A program made the position numbers and the translations under genes. 64,000 nt of DNA from PoT sp049331405 (GTDB taxonomy: Bacteria; Planctomycetota; Planctomycetia; Isosphaerales; Isosphaeraceae): contig NZ_CP186274.1 of the NCBI RefSeq assembly GCF_049331405.1, positions 5,270,001 through 5,334,000 on the forward strand, written 5' to 3'. Below the pieces are notes generated by a model, which made no database searches, had not been told where the DNA came from, and saw only the letters and a program-made list of their open reading frames with translations. Below, in pieces: positions 55,581 through 64,000 of this stretch. Positions within the stretch are counted from its first letter, which is position 1; each line of letters starts with the position of its first letter.

Positions 55581-56054
55581 ATGAGGATCCCTCCTCAACC
55601 ACGATGGATGCTTCGCCCTGCCTGCTGGCTTTGGCCAGTGGTGGCGATCCTCGTCGTCCTCGGCTGGGATGAGGAATCGAGGGCCGCATCCGTCTCGTCG
55701 CACACGAGTAACAGCGTGATCGAAGATCACGGCCGCGACTGCAAGTGCGGGCGCCGCTGTCGAGGGGCATCCTGCTGCTGCGGGAAGGCCGAGGCGAGAC
55801 CTCAGACCAGGACCTCGCCGGCGAAGGCCCCCGTCTCCTACGACGACCCGAACCCCTGCCTCAACTCGGCCCCCTGCGACGACCCGGTCGCCCCGAGCCC
55901 TCGGACGGTCAGCCCGCTGACGAAGGCCGCCGCGCTGGTCGCCTCGCTCGGCATCGCCCCCGACTCGACGGGCGAGCCCCTCCACGTCGCCCCCCAACAC
56001 CTCGTCTCGCCCCGCAGCGTCGACCGGCTCGACGACCCGCCGGAACTGGCCTGA
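55581..56054 (+). CDS. Cys-rich exported or membrane-anchored hypothetical protein
   Basis: A 157-residue protein: N-terminal helix (LWPVVAILVVLGWDEESRAA), then a compact cysteine cluster DCKCGRRCRGASCCCGKAEA (about 53-72) with eight Cys/Lys/Arg-rich positions, and a Pro/Asp-rich tail with NPCLNSAPCDDP. Such clusters commonly bind soft or transition metals. No family is recognised. It lies 317 nt upstream of the third DUF1559 gene on the same strand. The TM-like start could be a signal peptide. Start and even coding status rest on composition and the absence of a better frame. Confidence 0.55.
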   Translation: MRIPPQPRWMLRPACWLWPVVAILVVLGWDEESRAASVSSHTSNSVIEDHGRDCKCGRRCRGASCCCGKAEARPQTRTSPAKAPVSYDDPNPCLNSAPCDDPVAPSPRTVSPLTKAAALVASLGIAPDSTGEPLHVAPQHLVSPRSVDRLDDPPELA

Positions 56055-56371
56055 GGCTTCGCCCAGGGCGAATTACTGCGTGACAGCCCCACCTTCCCCG
56101 ACGACTCGACACGTCCCGGTCGCGATCCGCGCCGGATCGTCTCGGAGTGGTCATCGCGGGACGCCCGTGAAGGGCTCGCGCCGGCAGTCGCCCTCGAACC
56201 CGATCGACGCCCCGCGCGCGCAACCGCCGCGGCGCCCGACTACGCCATGAGCCTCGGCTCGAGACGACGATCCATCCCCGCGAACATCACTCTCCGCGCA
56301 CCTCGGCGGTCCCGCCAGCCCGACGACGGGCGATAGGCCGCGCGGCGAGCCTGCATCGGAAGATCAAGAAC
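56055..56371. other. GC-rich spacer before the third DUF1559 gene
   Basis: About 317 bases, GC-rich, no open frame with support, no operator symmetry noticed. The AAGATCAAGAAC before ATG 56372 is only a weak ribosome site. Confidence 0.4.
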
Positions 56372-57376
56372 ATGAAAGCGCGACGTGGCTTTACGCTCAT
56401 CGAACTCCTGGTCGTGATCGCGATCATCGCGGTCCTCATCGCGCTCTTGCTCCCGGCAGTCCAGGCGGCGCGAGAGGCGGCCAGGCGCATGCAATGCACG
56501 AACAACCTGAAGCAGCTCGGCCTCGCCTTGCACAACTACGAGGGGTCGAACAACGTCCTACCCGCGGGCCGTTTCGGATACCCGTACCTCTGGTCGTCGC
56601 TGGCGTCGATGCTCAGCTACATCGAGGCGGCGAACATGTTCAACGCCATTAACTTCTCATTCCCGTCGCAGCTCAATCAGGTCCCCTACCCGGCCAATCT
56701 GACGGCCGTGTCGACCGTCGTCGCGACGTTCCTCTGCCCGAGCGACGGCCAGCGGCGCGTAGATCCGATCTACTTCGCCGGGACGAACTACGTGTCGAAC
56801 TCCGGGACCGGCACCATCAACAACGGCAGCTTCAACGTGATCGCCGGCGGCACGCGGCCGGACGGCCCCTTCTACAACACGAGCGCCATCCGGTTCGCCG
56901 GCATCAGCGACGGCCTCAGCGGCACGGCGGCGTTCAGCGAGACGATCATGGGCAACAACACGAACTCGGCGGGGGGCGCGACGCCCATGGACGCGAAGCG
57001 GCAGTTTGCCCTCTTCAATACGTCGGGCTACATGGCGGGGCTCTCGCCGACGCTCTTCCAGTTGCCGAACCTGTATATCCCCGCGTGCGCCACGCCCGAC
57101 ACCTGGGCCGGCGACCGCGGGCGGGAGTGGTCGCGAGGTAGCTTCATCATGACCTCGTATAACCACTTCTACACGCCGAACAGCAAGTACCCCGACTGCA
57201 CCGACACCGGCCGCGCCGCGGCCGTCACCGCCCCGAGGAGCTTCCATCCAGGCGGCACCAACATGCTCTTCCTCGACGGCCACGTCCAGTTCATGAAAGA
57301 CAGCGTCAACATCTCGACCTGGCGAGCCCTCTCCACCAGGGCCGGCGGCGAGACCGTCTCCTCCGACTCGTACTGA
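56372..57376 (+). CDS. DUF1559 prepilin-like secreted protein
   Basis: A 334-residue DUF1559 protein starting MKARRGFTLIELLVVIAIIA with PAVQAAREAARR and CTNNLKQLGLALHNYEGS, ending SFHPGGTNMLFLDGHVQFMK and GGETVSSDSY. Its N-terminal 50 residues nearly match those of the DUF1559 at 21164, while the bodies differ, consistent with paralogues that carry different binding faces. It follows the Cys-rich exported protein and is followed by two hairpins. No partner gene downstream is obvious; the next gene is the sigma fusion 238 nt on. Confidence 0.9.
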   Translation: MKARRGFTLIELLVVIAIIAVLIALLLPAVQAAREAARRMQCTNNLKQLGLALHNYEGSNNVLPAGRFGYPYLWSSLASMLSYIEAANMFNAINFSFPSQLNQVPYPANLTAVSTVVATFLCPSDGQRRVDPIYFAGTNYVSNSGTGTINNGSFNVIAGGTRPDGPFYNTSAIRFAGISDGLSGTAAFSETIMGNNTNSAGGATPMDAKRQFALFNTSGYMAGLSPTLFQLPNLYIPACATPDTWAGDRGREWSRGSFIMTSYNHFYTPNSKYPDCTDTGRAAAVTAPRSFHPGGTNMLFLDGHVQFMKDSVNISTWRALSTRAGGETVSSDSY

Positions 57377-57382
57377 GCGTCA

Positions 57383-57441
57383 TGACCGGCTTCGACCGGT
57401 CAATCGACGCGAACGGGGTTGGTCACGGACCCGACCAACCC
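57383..57441 (+). terminator. Tandem hairpins after the third DUF1559 gene
   Basis: TGACCGG/CCGGTCA with a 6-nt loop (57383-57402) and GGGTTGGTC/GACCAACCC with an 8-nt loop (57416-57441) begin 7 nt after the stop. The second is followed by a pyrimidine-rich stretch. A double terminator is likely. Confidence 0.6.
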
Positions 57442-57614
57442 TCGCTTATCCTGGGGCCGAGGCCCAAAACCGAAGGCTGTCCCGTCGATTGTCGTGAAAG
57501 TCGAGCGTCGCGCATCCCAAAATGAGAGGATGGTGCCAGAAGCTTGCAAGCCGCCGCCGACTTCGGGGAACTAGATAAGAAATCGGTCGAGGATTCCCCC
57601 GGGGAGCGCGTTCA

Positions 57615-60497
57615 ATGCAAAGCGAGTGTGCAAGGACCGTCCAGAGCCAGTTCGAAATCCTCTTCAACGACGGCAGCCTCGCGGCGCTCACCGACGCTCA
57701 GTTGCTCGATCGCTTCATCGCCCACCGTGAGCAGGCGGCGTTCGAGGCACTCGTGATCCGGCATGGCGGCATTGTCCTCCGGGTTTGTCGGGCCTACCTG
57801 GACAATCGCCAGGACGCCGAGGATGCCATGCAGGCCACCTTCCTCGTCCTGGCCCGCAAGGCGGCTTCGCTCCGCCATCCTCAACTGCTGAGTTGCTGGC
57901 TCTATCGGGTCGCCACCCACGTTGCACGGAAGGCCAGATCGCGTGTGCTGCTCCGCCGCCGTCGTGAGACGCAAGAGGCCGGCGCTCCCCTGGATCGTGT
58001 AACAACTCTCGGCCGACAAGAAGGCTCTCTCATCTCCGGCGAAGAGGCTGCGATCCTCCATGAGGAGATCGCTCGCTTGCCCGAGCACTATCGCATACCG
58101 GTCGTGCTCCACTACCTCGATGGCCGGCCGCACGATGAAATCGCGCAGCGGCTGGGGCGCCCATCAGGAACCGTCAGCGCCCGCATTTCGCGCGCACGTC
58201 ATCTGCTTCGCTCTCGCCTGGTTCGGCGAGGAGTTGCTCCAGGAAGCGTACTGATTTGTCTGGGAGTTTCGGACACAGCCTCTGCGTCGCTCTGTGGCAC
58301 TTTGCTGAGATCCACGGCCAGGGCCGCATGCCGATTCGCGGCAGGGATCGATCCTCTGAGCCCATCGGCCCTGGCGGCTAACATCGTGCTTCAGCAGATG
58401 TTCTGGACTCAGTTCCTCAAGCTGGCAGCCTGCGCGGCGATTCTCCTGGTGACGGCGGCCGGCCTGTTCGCACAAAGAGCATCCGCGGCCAGAGATGATA
58501 CTCCAGGGCAACCACCGACGCTGGCCGCCCCCCCCGCAGACCGGAGCAAGTTCCCCGCCGTGGCGGCTTCGACGATCGCCTCGGAAAGCGCGATCGGCGG
58601 CCGCGTGCTCGATCCCGATGGAAAGCCCTTTCCCAATGCGAACGTCGCCATCGTGACCTCCCTGAATTTCCCGATGGGCAGCCCCTTCTTCCGCACCGTG
58701 ATCCCTACGAAGACCATCACCGACGCCGAAGGCCGGTTCGTCCTCTCGCCGCCCCGGCAGAATCCCGGGGAGCGCGTACGTAGATACGTTCATGCGACGG
58801 CGCCCGGATTTGGGTTCGCCCGCACCGTCCTTCAGCCTGGCGTGGCGAAGGCGGAAGGCCTGGAATTGAAGTTGCAGGCGGAACAGACCATCCCCATTCG
58901 GTTGATCGACCTGGAAGGCAAACCTGTCGCCGGCGTCCCTGTTCGCGTCGTACATCTCCTCGACGCCCCACCGGCACCGATCACCGCACGCCAGCGTTAC
59001 CCGGAACCTCCCCTCGATGGGTCCACCATCTGGCCGGGGCCTTTCATGACTGACAACGACGGCCACACCACCCTGCGAGGGCTCGGCCGGAACATGACGG
59101 CGTTCGTGGAGGTTGCGGACGACCGCTTTGCTCAGGAAAGATTCACGGTCAGCACCGGCGATGCGCCCCAGACAACCGCCCTGACGCTTGCCGTCGCCCC
59201 CGGCCGCAAGCTTGCGGGACGTGTGATCGACTCGGAAACGAGCCGGCCGATCGCGGGGGTCACGGTCATTCTTCAGGCTTCCCAGGAATCGAACGGAGTG
59301 CGTGAAGTCCGTTCGGCCTCCGACGGTTCCTTCTCCCTGACACTTCCTCCGCGCGACCGTCATTTCCTGATCGCCTCCCCGCCGATCGAATCCGGCTACC
59401 TCCCATCGCAGACGACCCTTCTCGCAGCCAGGGATCTCGGCCGGACGCTCGACGTGAAGCTCTCGCGCGGGGTCATCGTCAGGGGGCGGGTGATCGAGGC
59501 GGAGGCGAAGAAGCCGGTGGACGGTGTTGCCATCATGTATCTCCAGCAACAGGTCAACAACCCGAACTTCCGGCCCGATTTGAGGGCGATCGGGACTGGC
59601 CTCGGCAACGCGTTGACCGGCGCCGACGGCAAGTTCTCACTGATCGTTCCGCCCGGCCCCGGCACCATCCTGGCCAAGGCGTCGAGCACCGATTACATCT
59701 CGCTCGAGACGACCACATCGCTTCTCACGAAAGGCGAGAATTCAGGCGTTCGAATCTACCCGCACGCCATCGCCGGCCTGAATCCCAAGCCCCCGGCGCC
59801 TCCCGAGGCGAATGCTCAACCACAGGCCGGCGACGTGAAAGTCGAGCAGGCCGAGTTGATGTTGCATCGCGGAAGCACGTTGGAAGCGAGAGCGATCGAC
59901 ACCAACGGAGTACCTGTTGCGGACGCCATGCTGGTCAGCCCGACCTTGCTCAAATCCCTCTCTAGCAATGTGCAACTGGTCGAGACGATTCGCGACGGCA
60001 TCATCAAGATCCCCGGCCAGGATCCGAATCAATCGGTGACGTTCTATGTCCTCGACCGCGAGCATGCACTCGGCGCCCGAGCGGAGCTCCGCGTCAAGAC
60101 ATCGGGCAAGACTCCCGTCATCCATCTCGAGCCCTGCGGGTCGGCGAGGGTCCGGTTCCTCAACCAGCAAGGCGAGCCGGTCGCCGACCGCCCCCTTTTC
60201 GCAGACGGCGTGCTCATGACCCTGGAACTGATCCTCGCCCCCGGAGTCCCTCTCGCCCCGCCGAGCAACAAGTTGTGTGCCTTGAGTTGCTACAGCGTGA
60301 ACCTCGACCGTCCCCGCCACAAGGCGCTCCGCACAGACAAGGAAGGCCGCGTCACCTTCCCCGCCCTGATCCCCGGCGCGACCTACCGCGCGATGGCCAG
60401 CGAAGGGATGAGCTCCAGCTACGTCGACTTCACGGTCTCGTCCGGCCAGACGACGGAGGTCGGGGATTTGGTCATGAAGGCCAGAGGCCAGAAGTGA
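57615..60497 (+). CDS. ECF-type sigma factor fused to a transmembrane helix and carboxypeptidase-regulatory-like repeats
   Basis: A 960-residue planctomycete-type fusion. Residues about 30-200 are an ECF sigma factor: LLDRFIAHREQAAFEALVIR, DNRQDAEDAMQATFLVLAR, SCWLYRVATHVARKARS and region 4 LPEHYRIPVVLHYLDGRPHD with RLGRPSGTVSARISRARHLL. A linker leads to one helix (about 270-290, LKLAACAAILLVTAAGLFAQ). The external part has several CarboxypepD_reg-like modules (IGGRVLDPDGKPFPNANVAI, LAGRVIDSETSRPIAGVTVI, VRGRVIEAEAKKPVDGVAIM). The layout suggests direct coupling of an envelope signal to sigma activity, without a separate anti-sigma factor. A long leader with weak ribosome site precedes ATG 57615. 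Confidence 0.9.
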   Translation: MQSECARTVQSQFEILFNDGSLAALTDAQLLDRFIAHREQAAFEALVIRHGGIVLRVCRAYLDNRQDAEDAMQATFLVLARKAASLRHPQLLSCWLYRVATHVARKARSRVLLRRRRETQEAGAPLDRVTTLGRQEGSLISGEEAAILHEEIARLPEHYRIPVVLHYLDGRPHDEIAQRLGRPSGTVSARISRARHLLRSRLVRRGVAPGSVLICLGVSDTASASLCGTLLRSTARAACRFAAGIDPLSPSALAANIVLQQMFWTQFLKLAACAAILLVTAAGLFAQRASAARDDTPGQPPTLAAPPADRSKFPAVAASTIASESAIGGRVLDPDGKPFPNANVAIVTSLNFPMGSPFFRTVIPTKTITDAEGRFVLSPPRQNPGERVRRYVHATAPGFGFARTVLQPGVAKAEGLELKLQAEQTIPIRLIDLEGKPVAGVPVRVVHLLDAPPAPITARQRYPEPPLDGSTIWPGPFMTDNDGHTTLRGLGRNMTAFVEVADDRFAQERFTVSTGDAPQTTALTLAVAPGRKLAGRVIDSETSRPIAGVTVILQASQESNGVREVRSASDGSFSLTLPPRDRHFLIASPPIESGYLPSQTTLLAARDLGRTLDVKLSRGVIVRGRVIEAEAKKPVDGVAIMYLQQQVNNPNFRPDLRAIGTGLGNALTGADGKFSLIVPPGPGTILAKASSTDYISLETTTSLLTKGENSGVRIYPHAIAGLNPKPPAPPEANAQPQAGDVKVEQAELMLHRGSTLEARAIDTNGVPVADAMLVSPTLLKSLSSNVQLVETIRDGIIKIPGQDPNQSVTFYVLDREHALGARAELRVKTSGKTPVIHLEPCGSARVRFLNQQGEPVADRPLFADGVLMTLELILAPGVPLAPPSNKLCALSCYSVNLDRPRHKALRTDKEGRVTFPALIPGATYRAMASEGMSSSYVDFTVSSGQTTEVGDLVMKARGQK

Positions 60498-60540
60498 CCC
60501 CGACTGCGGCCGATCAGGTCTTATCTCATGCCCGGTGGGG

Positions 60541-61290
60541 TTAACTCCCCGACGAGGGGCTCGGCTGCGCCGCGGCCCGAGTCATCGTCCGCACGGCCTC
60601 GGCTTTGGAGAGGTGCTTGGTGGTGATGGCGATGGCGAGCATCTCCACCTCGGAGGCGGCTCGCAGGATCGAGTCGCCGGTGGCGCCTCGGGTGTAGAGG
60701 GGGGCGAGATTGCTGATGACGGCGAGCATCTGGGTGCAATAAAGCAAGTAAGTTTCGTCGATGGTGAGGTTCGTGGGGGCGTTGCCGAGGCGCGAGCGGT
60801 AGAGGTCGGGCGTGTAATAGAGCTGGGTCACGTCGATGACGTGGATGAACTCACGGAGTTCCTCGATGAAGGCCAGGGCCTTCTGACGCTTGAGCCTGGC
60901 CTCGAGAGTGATGAAGAACCACAAGGCCCCCGCGAGCAGCGCGACGAGGTTGATAGCCGTGTTCAGCCCCCCCATCACGTCGATCACCGTGCCAGGCTGC
61001 CACTTCACGTGAAGGTGACCGAAAAGATACCAGAGCGCGAGCAGGACCAGACCGCCCGCCAGGCCCGAAGCGACCCTGATGGTATAGATCGGGCTCCTGG
61101 CCTTCTCTCCTCGCTTCTCCGCCGCCATCGCGATGCCGAGGAGTTCCAGGGCCAGCATCGCAAGGCTGCTCCCCGGGAGCCTCGCGTGGATGTCGTCGGA
61201 GAGGTTCTTGGCGGTCTCGACGATCTTGTCGGAGTCGAGCCGATGCCTCGAGCGATGGCCGTGGCGGTTCCGCAATCTCAGGATGGACAT
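60541..61290 (-). CDS. Two-helix membrane protein of unknown function
   Basis: A 249-residue protein: basic N-terminus (RLRNRHGHRSRHRLDSDKIV), an amphipathic segment, helix VASGLAGGLVLLALWYLFGH, helix INLVALLAGALWFFITLEA continuing into a long cytoplasmic helix (RLKRQKALAFIEELREFIHV), then TQLYYTPDLYRSRLG and a C-terminal helical domain rich in Ala. No family is recognised. ATG 61290 is chosen; the open frame upstream crosses the Dps terminator hairpin. Confidence 0.75.
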   Translation of the reverse strand: MSILRLRNRHGHRSRHRLDSDKIVETAKNLSDDIHARLPGSSLAMLALELLGIAMAAEKRGEKARSPIYTIRVASGLAGGLVLLALWYLFGHLHVKWQPGTVIDVMGGLNTAINLVALLAGALWFFITLEARLKRQKALAFIEELREFIHVIDVTQLYYTPDLYRSRLGNAPTNLTIDETYLLYCTQMLAVISNLAPLYTRGATGDSILRAASEVEMLAIAITTKHLSKAEAVRTMTRAAAQPSPSSGS

Positions 61291-61317
61291 GGGCCGACCC
61301 GGCTTCAAGAATGGGAG

Positions 61318-61356
61318 CGAGAGCCCCGGGGCGTCAGTGCGCGCCCGAGGCTCTCG
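61318..61356 (-). terminator. Terminator after dps
   Basis: CGAGAGCC and GGCTCTCG with further GC pairs (GGGGCG/CGCCCG) form a long stem 41 nt past the dps stop on the minus strand and before the next gene's start. Confidence 0.65.
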
Positions 61357-61396
61357 TCGGCAACCGATCAGGACATGCAAGTCGCCAGGGCCCTAG

Positions 61397-61879
61397 TTAC
61401 GACTTCGCCTGGCCGTGGGCCTCGACGAACCAGAGCCACTTGTCGACGTCGCGGGAGACCTGCGTGAAGAGGTCGGCCGTGTCGAGGTCGCCGAATTCTG
61501 TGGCCTGATCGATCCCCTTGCGGGCCACCTTGCCGAAGGCGGCGAGCGCCGAGGAAAGGGCGGCGACGTGCTCGGAGCCGCTCACGGCCGAGGCCGGGTA
61601 CTCGCTCAGGGTGCTCCGCTGGGCGACCGACCTCGCCGTCCCCTGGACGACGCCGCCGAGCTGGACCGCACGCTCGGCGATCTCGTCGACGTATTCCTCG
61701 ACCGCGCCATTGACCTCGTCGAAGAGCTTGTGGAGGGCGATGAAGTTCGGCCCCTTGACATTCCAGTGGGCGTGCTTCACCTGGGTCTGGAGGTCGATGC
61801 TGTCCGCGAGCCTGGCGTTGAGCAGCTCGATGGATTTCTCGCGGGTCGTCTGGCCGAGGTCGTTCTTCGTCTCGAACAT
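61397..61879 (-). CDS. dps: Dps-family DNA starvation/ferritin-like protein
   Basis: A 160-residue four-helix Dps. The ferroxidase motif is VKHAHWNVKGPNFIALHKLFDEV, here split as HAHWNVKGPNFIALH and KLFDEVNGAVEEYVDEIAER. It stores iron by oxidising Fe(II) with peroxide and protects DNA. ATG 61879 is taken because the family begins about 25 residues before HAHWN; earlier in-frame ATGs at 61975 add unrelated residues. Monocistronic: a terminator follows and a 140-nt gap precedes. Confidence 0.92.
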   Translation of the reverse strand: MFETKNDLGQTTREKSIELLNARLADSIDLQTQVKHAHWNVKGPNFIALHKLFDEVNGAVEEYVDEIAERAVQLGGVVQGTARSVAQRSTLSEYPASAVSGSEHVAALSSALAAFGKVARKGIDQATEFGDLDTADLFTQVSRDVDKWLWFVEAHGQAKS

Positions 61880-62018
61880 CGGGATCAGTCTCGTCTGATT
61901 GAGTAAGTCGTGCGTCGTCTCAAACGCATTCGTTAAGCCCGGGGGAAGTGAATCGCATTGTACTCCCCCCATCAAGAGGATACCGGCGAAGCCGATGGCC
62001 GCATCAACAAGCCTCGCC

Positions 62019-63212
62019 TCAGTCGGCGGCCGGCTTGGGGCCGTCCTTGGACGAGATGAACACGTCGTAGCCCGGGAAGTCCTTGAACAGCGACGCGGGC
62101 TGGCTGAAGTTCGTGGCCAGGACGTCGGCCGGGTTGCCGGCGATCCACTGCGAGAGGTCGATCGTCTCGTAAATCCCCGTGTTGAACCCGATCAGGAGCC
62201 GGCACGGGCCCTTGCCGACGTTCTCGATCGAGTGGCCGTAGCCTTGCGGGATGTAGCCGACGTCGCCCTGGGTCAGGGTCTCGGTCCGATAGCGGCCGTG
62301 CGAGCCGAACATGGAAATGCTCACGTCCCCCTCGATGACGTACTGCCACTCGTCGGCGGTCGGGTGCCAGTGCAGCTCGCGGAGGCCGCCCGGCTCGAGG
62401 TCGAGGACCACCGCGGTGATCGTCTTCGAGATCGGGAACGAGGTCGAGTCCACGCGCCACTCGCGTCCCCCCTTGAAGACCCGGTGGGGCGGCCGGGACA
62501 GCAGGCCATACTTATGCGTCAGCGCCGGCGGCTTCCAGCCCTGGAGCGGCTTGGCCGGCTCCTCGGGGGGCAAGGCGCCCCGGGCGAAGTAGACCTCCTC
62601 CTTGGGGAACTTGTCGAAGGCCGACTCGGGCAGGCCGAAGTTCTTGGCGAGGAGCGGCTTGGGGACGTGGCCGATCCAGTCGCTGATGCTGAACGTGCCG
62701 AACTCGGAGAAGTACCCGTTGTCGAAGATGAGGATGAAGTGGCAGGGCTTGTCCCCGAGGCACTGGAGCATGTGCCCGTGGCCCCTGGGGAAGTACCAGA
62801 TGTCTCCCGGCTCGAAGTCGTTCGTCTCGGCGCCGCCCTGCGGGTCGATGACCGTCGTCCGCACGCGGCCGGAGATGACGAAGGCCCACTCGGCGGCCGT
62901 GGCGTGCCAGTGCAGTTCGCGCATGGCCCCCGGCTCGATCTTCATCGAGACCCCCGCGATCCCCTTGGAGATCGGCAGTTGCTCGACGGTCGCCTCCTTG
63001 CCGTAGCTGCCGCCGATGACCTTCCCCTCAGACTTCTCGAGCTCGAACTTGAACGTCGGCAGCTCCTTGCCGGAGAGGGCGGGGTCGGGCACGTTGTTCA
63101 TGAAGCTCGGGTCGCCGGCCTCGGCCGTCTTGCTGCCCGACAGCACGGCCGTCGTCGCCGCGGCGAGCCCGGCGGCCGCCGCCATGAAGTTGCGTCGCTG
63201 GATCTGGCTCAT
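62019..63212 (-). CDS. Tat-exported bicupin, oxalate decarboxylase-like
   Basis: A 397-residue protein with a Tat-type signal (QRRNFMAAAAGLAAATTAVL) and two cupin domains. Domain 1 has metal ligands in RELHWHATAAEW (His101, His103, Glu108) and His147 in RGHGHMLQ; domain 2 repeats RELHWHPTADEW and GYGHSIENVG. This is the OxdC family, which splits oxalate to formate and CO2 with manganese. The lid sequence that sets decarboxylase activity (SENST in Bacillus OxdC) is SEFGT here, Glu170 kept, so specificity may differ. The start is 4 nt past the cydB stop, so it is co-transcribed with a cytochrome bd subunit, an unusual pairing. Confidence 0.88.
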   Translation of the reverse strand: MSQIQRRNFMAAAAGLAAATTAVLSGSKTAEAGDPSFMNNVPDPALSGKELPTFKFELEKSEGKVIGGSYGKEATVEQLPISKGIAGVSMKIEPGAMRELHWHATAAEWAFVISGRVRTTVIDPQGGAETNDFEPGDIWYFPRGHGHMLQCLGDKPCHFILIFDNGYFSEFGTFSISDWIGHVPKPLLAKNFGLPESAFDKFPKEEVYFARGALPPEEPAKPLQGWKPPALTHKYGLLSRPPHRVFKGGREWRVDSTSFPISKTITAVVLDLEPGGLRELHWHPTADEWQYVIEGDVSISMFGSHGRYRTETLTQGDVGYIPQGYGHSIENVGKGPCRLLIGFNTGIYETIDLSQWIAGNPADVLATNFSQPASLFKDFPGYDVFISSKDGPKPAAD

Positions 63213-63216
63213 GGGA

Positions 63217-64000
63217 TCAAGTTCCTTGACGAGAGGGGGGGACGGGGTTCGCGTCGGCCGGTCCGGCGTCGCTCGAATACGGCCCGTCTCCGGCCACGAC
63301 CTTGCCCCGGATCGCGCTGAAGAGGTAAGCGAAATAGCCCAGGACCAGGATGAAGCCGACGGACCACCAGCCCAGGGCTACCGACATCCCGTAGCGGGCC
63401 GACATCGAGTTGGCGGCGGTGAGGCTGAAGGCCTCGGGGTCGATCGTCGACCGCAGCCAGTACGGGTAGTTGCCCGCCATCGCCGTGGCGACCATCCCGA
63501 AGATGAAGACCGACGACGAGAGGAACGCGGCAAGCTCCCGCCCTCGCTTCGGGAACCGGAAGGCCCCCACCGCCCCCGCTATTGCGAGCACGACGAACGC
63601 GAGGGTCCAAGGACGCTTGAGGAATCCGTAGAAGACCTCGGGCCGGATCCAGGCGGTCGCCGCCGTCACCACGACCCAGAGGATCATCGCCGCCATCCAA
63701 ACGTCGCGGGCCAGGGCGAGGCAGCGGTCCCGGACCGGGCCGGTCGTCCGCCAGGCGAGGTACAGCGCCCCATGCCCGGCGAGCGAGACCAGGGCGAAGA
63801 CCCCGACCAGCCCCGTGTACCAGTCGATGAGCCCGAGATGGCGGTCGGTCCGGAAGTTCGTGAACAGGGGCATTCCGCGCAGGCCCTTCTCGTCGATCGG
63901 GACGCCCCGGATGAGGTTCCCCAGGGCGACTCCGAAAATCAGGGCGCAGGCCAGCGACGCCAGCGAAAAGACCGTGTCCCAGAACTCACGCCAGAGGGGG
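63217..64000 (-). CDS. cydB: Cytochrome bd ubiquinol oxidase subunit II (3' part)
   Basis: Partial gene; the frame is open to the window edge, and the 261 visible codons cover the C-terminal two thirds of CydB. WREFWDTVFSLASLACALIF and GVALGNLIRGVPID are the conserved middle, then IDWYTGLVGVFALVSLAGHGA, GNYPYWLRSTIDPEAFSLTA (a quinol-oxidase subunit II hallmark) and final helices. An internal ATG at 63873 is not the start. CydAB reduces oxygen with high affinity at the inner membrane. It is followed by the bicupin gene after 4 nt. Confidence 0.92.
   Translation of the reverse strand, partial: PLWREFWDTVFSLASLACALIFGVALGNLIRGVPIDEKGLRGMPLFTNFRTDRHLGLIDWYTGLVGVFALVSLAGHGALYLAWRTTGPVRDRCLALARDVWMAAMILWVVVTAATAWIRPEVFYGFLKRPWTLAFVVLAIAGAVGAFRFPKRGRELAAFLSSSVFIFGMVATAMAGNYPYWLRSTIDPEAFSLTAANSMSARYGMSVALGWWSVGFILVLGYFAYLFSAIRGKVVAGDGPYSSDAGPADANPVPPSRQGT

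Overview
The window is high-GC, gene-dense chromosomal DNA of a planctomycete, most likely of the Isosphaeraceae (Singulisphaera/Paludisphaera/Aquisphaera type). The markers are three DUF1559 pseudopilin-like proteins with near-identical prepilin N-termini, two DUF1549/DUF1553 (Planctomycete cytochrome) proteins with DUF1501 partners, an ECF sigma factor fused to a large extracytoplasmic domain, and a PPC-domain secreted protein. The assignment rests on protein families only. No rRNA, tRNA, CRISPR array or insertion sequence was recognised.

Left part (1-17150): a corrinoid locus built as two convergent operons. The plus-strand operon (cobS, cobC, btuC, btuD, cbiB, cobU, btuF) is packed with ATGA stop/start overlaps and combines late nucleotide-loop assembly with a BtuCDF vitamin B12 importer. 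The minus-strand operon runs from a sigma70-like promoter and a textbook cobalamin riboswitch (about 17030-16860) into DUF1559, a tiny lipoprotein, a PepSY membrane protein broken by one in-frame TAG, a [2Fe-2S]-fused CobN, a fused ChlI/ChlD-type chelatase subunit, cobQ and cobO. A planctomycete pseudopilin is thus the first gene of a B12-repressed operon.

Middle-left (17150-28265): a gene-poor stretch with a small DNA-binding-type protein and relics, a methyltransferase and a lipoprotein. Then comes a second DUF1559-led operon: DUF1559, an exported membrane-anchored CobN-like protein (HmuS type), a MotA/TolQ/ExbB channel and a DUF2149 protein. This matches the core of hmu-type tetrapyrrole systems, here without a visible TonB-dependent receptor and with a pseudopilin in its place.

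Middle (28424-46841): two planctomycete DUF1553/DUF1501 loci, a PPC protein, an HD-GYP response regulator, a DUF6065 protein, and a decayed locus (37450-39349). In that locus a frameshifted HupE/UreJ-type membrane protein is joined in frame to an internal piece of ApbE and the C-terminal piece of a PepSY protein.

Right part (46973-64000): an ECF sigma/anti-sigma-like pair, secreted hypotheticals, DUF72, an operon EF-hand - ApbE/DUF2271 - PepSY with a promoter overlapped by a perfect 19-bp palindrome, a Cys-rich exported protein beside the third DUF1559, a sigma/carboxypeptidase-regulatory fusion, a two-helix membrane protein, Dps, a Tat-exported bicupin, and the 3' part of cydB. The unifying theme is metal and tetrapyrrole handling: each DUF1559 gene lies in or next to a metal/tetrapyrrole locus, and PepSY proteins recur three times.
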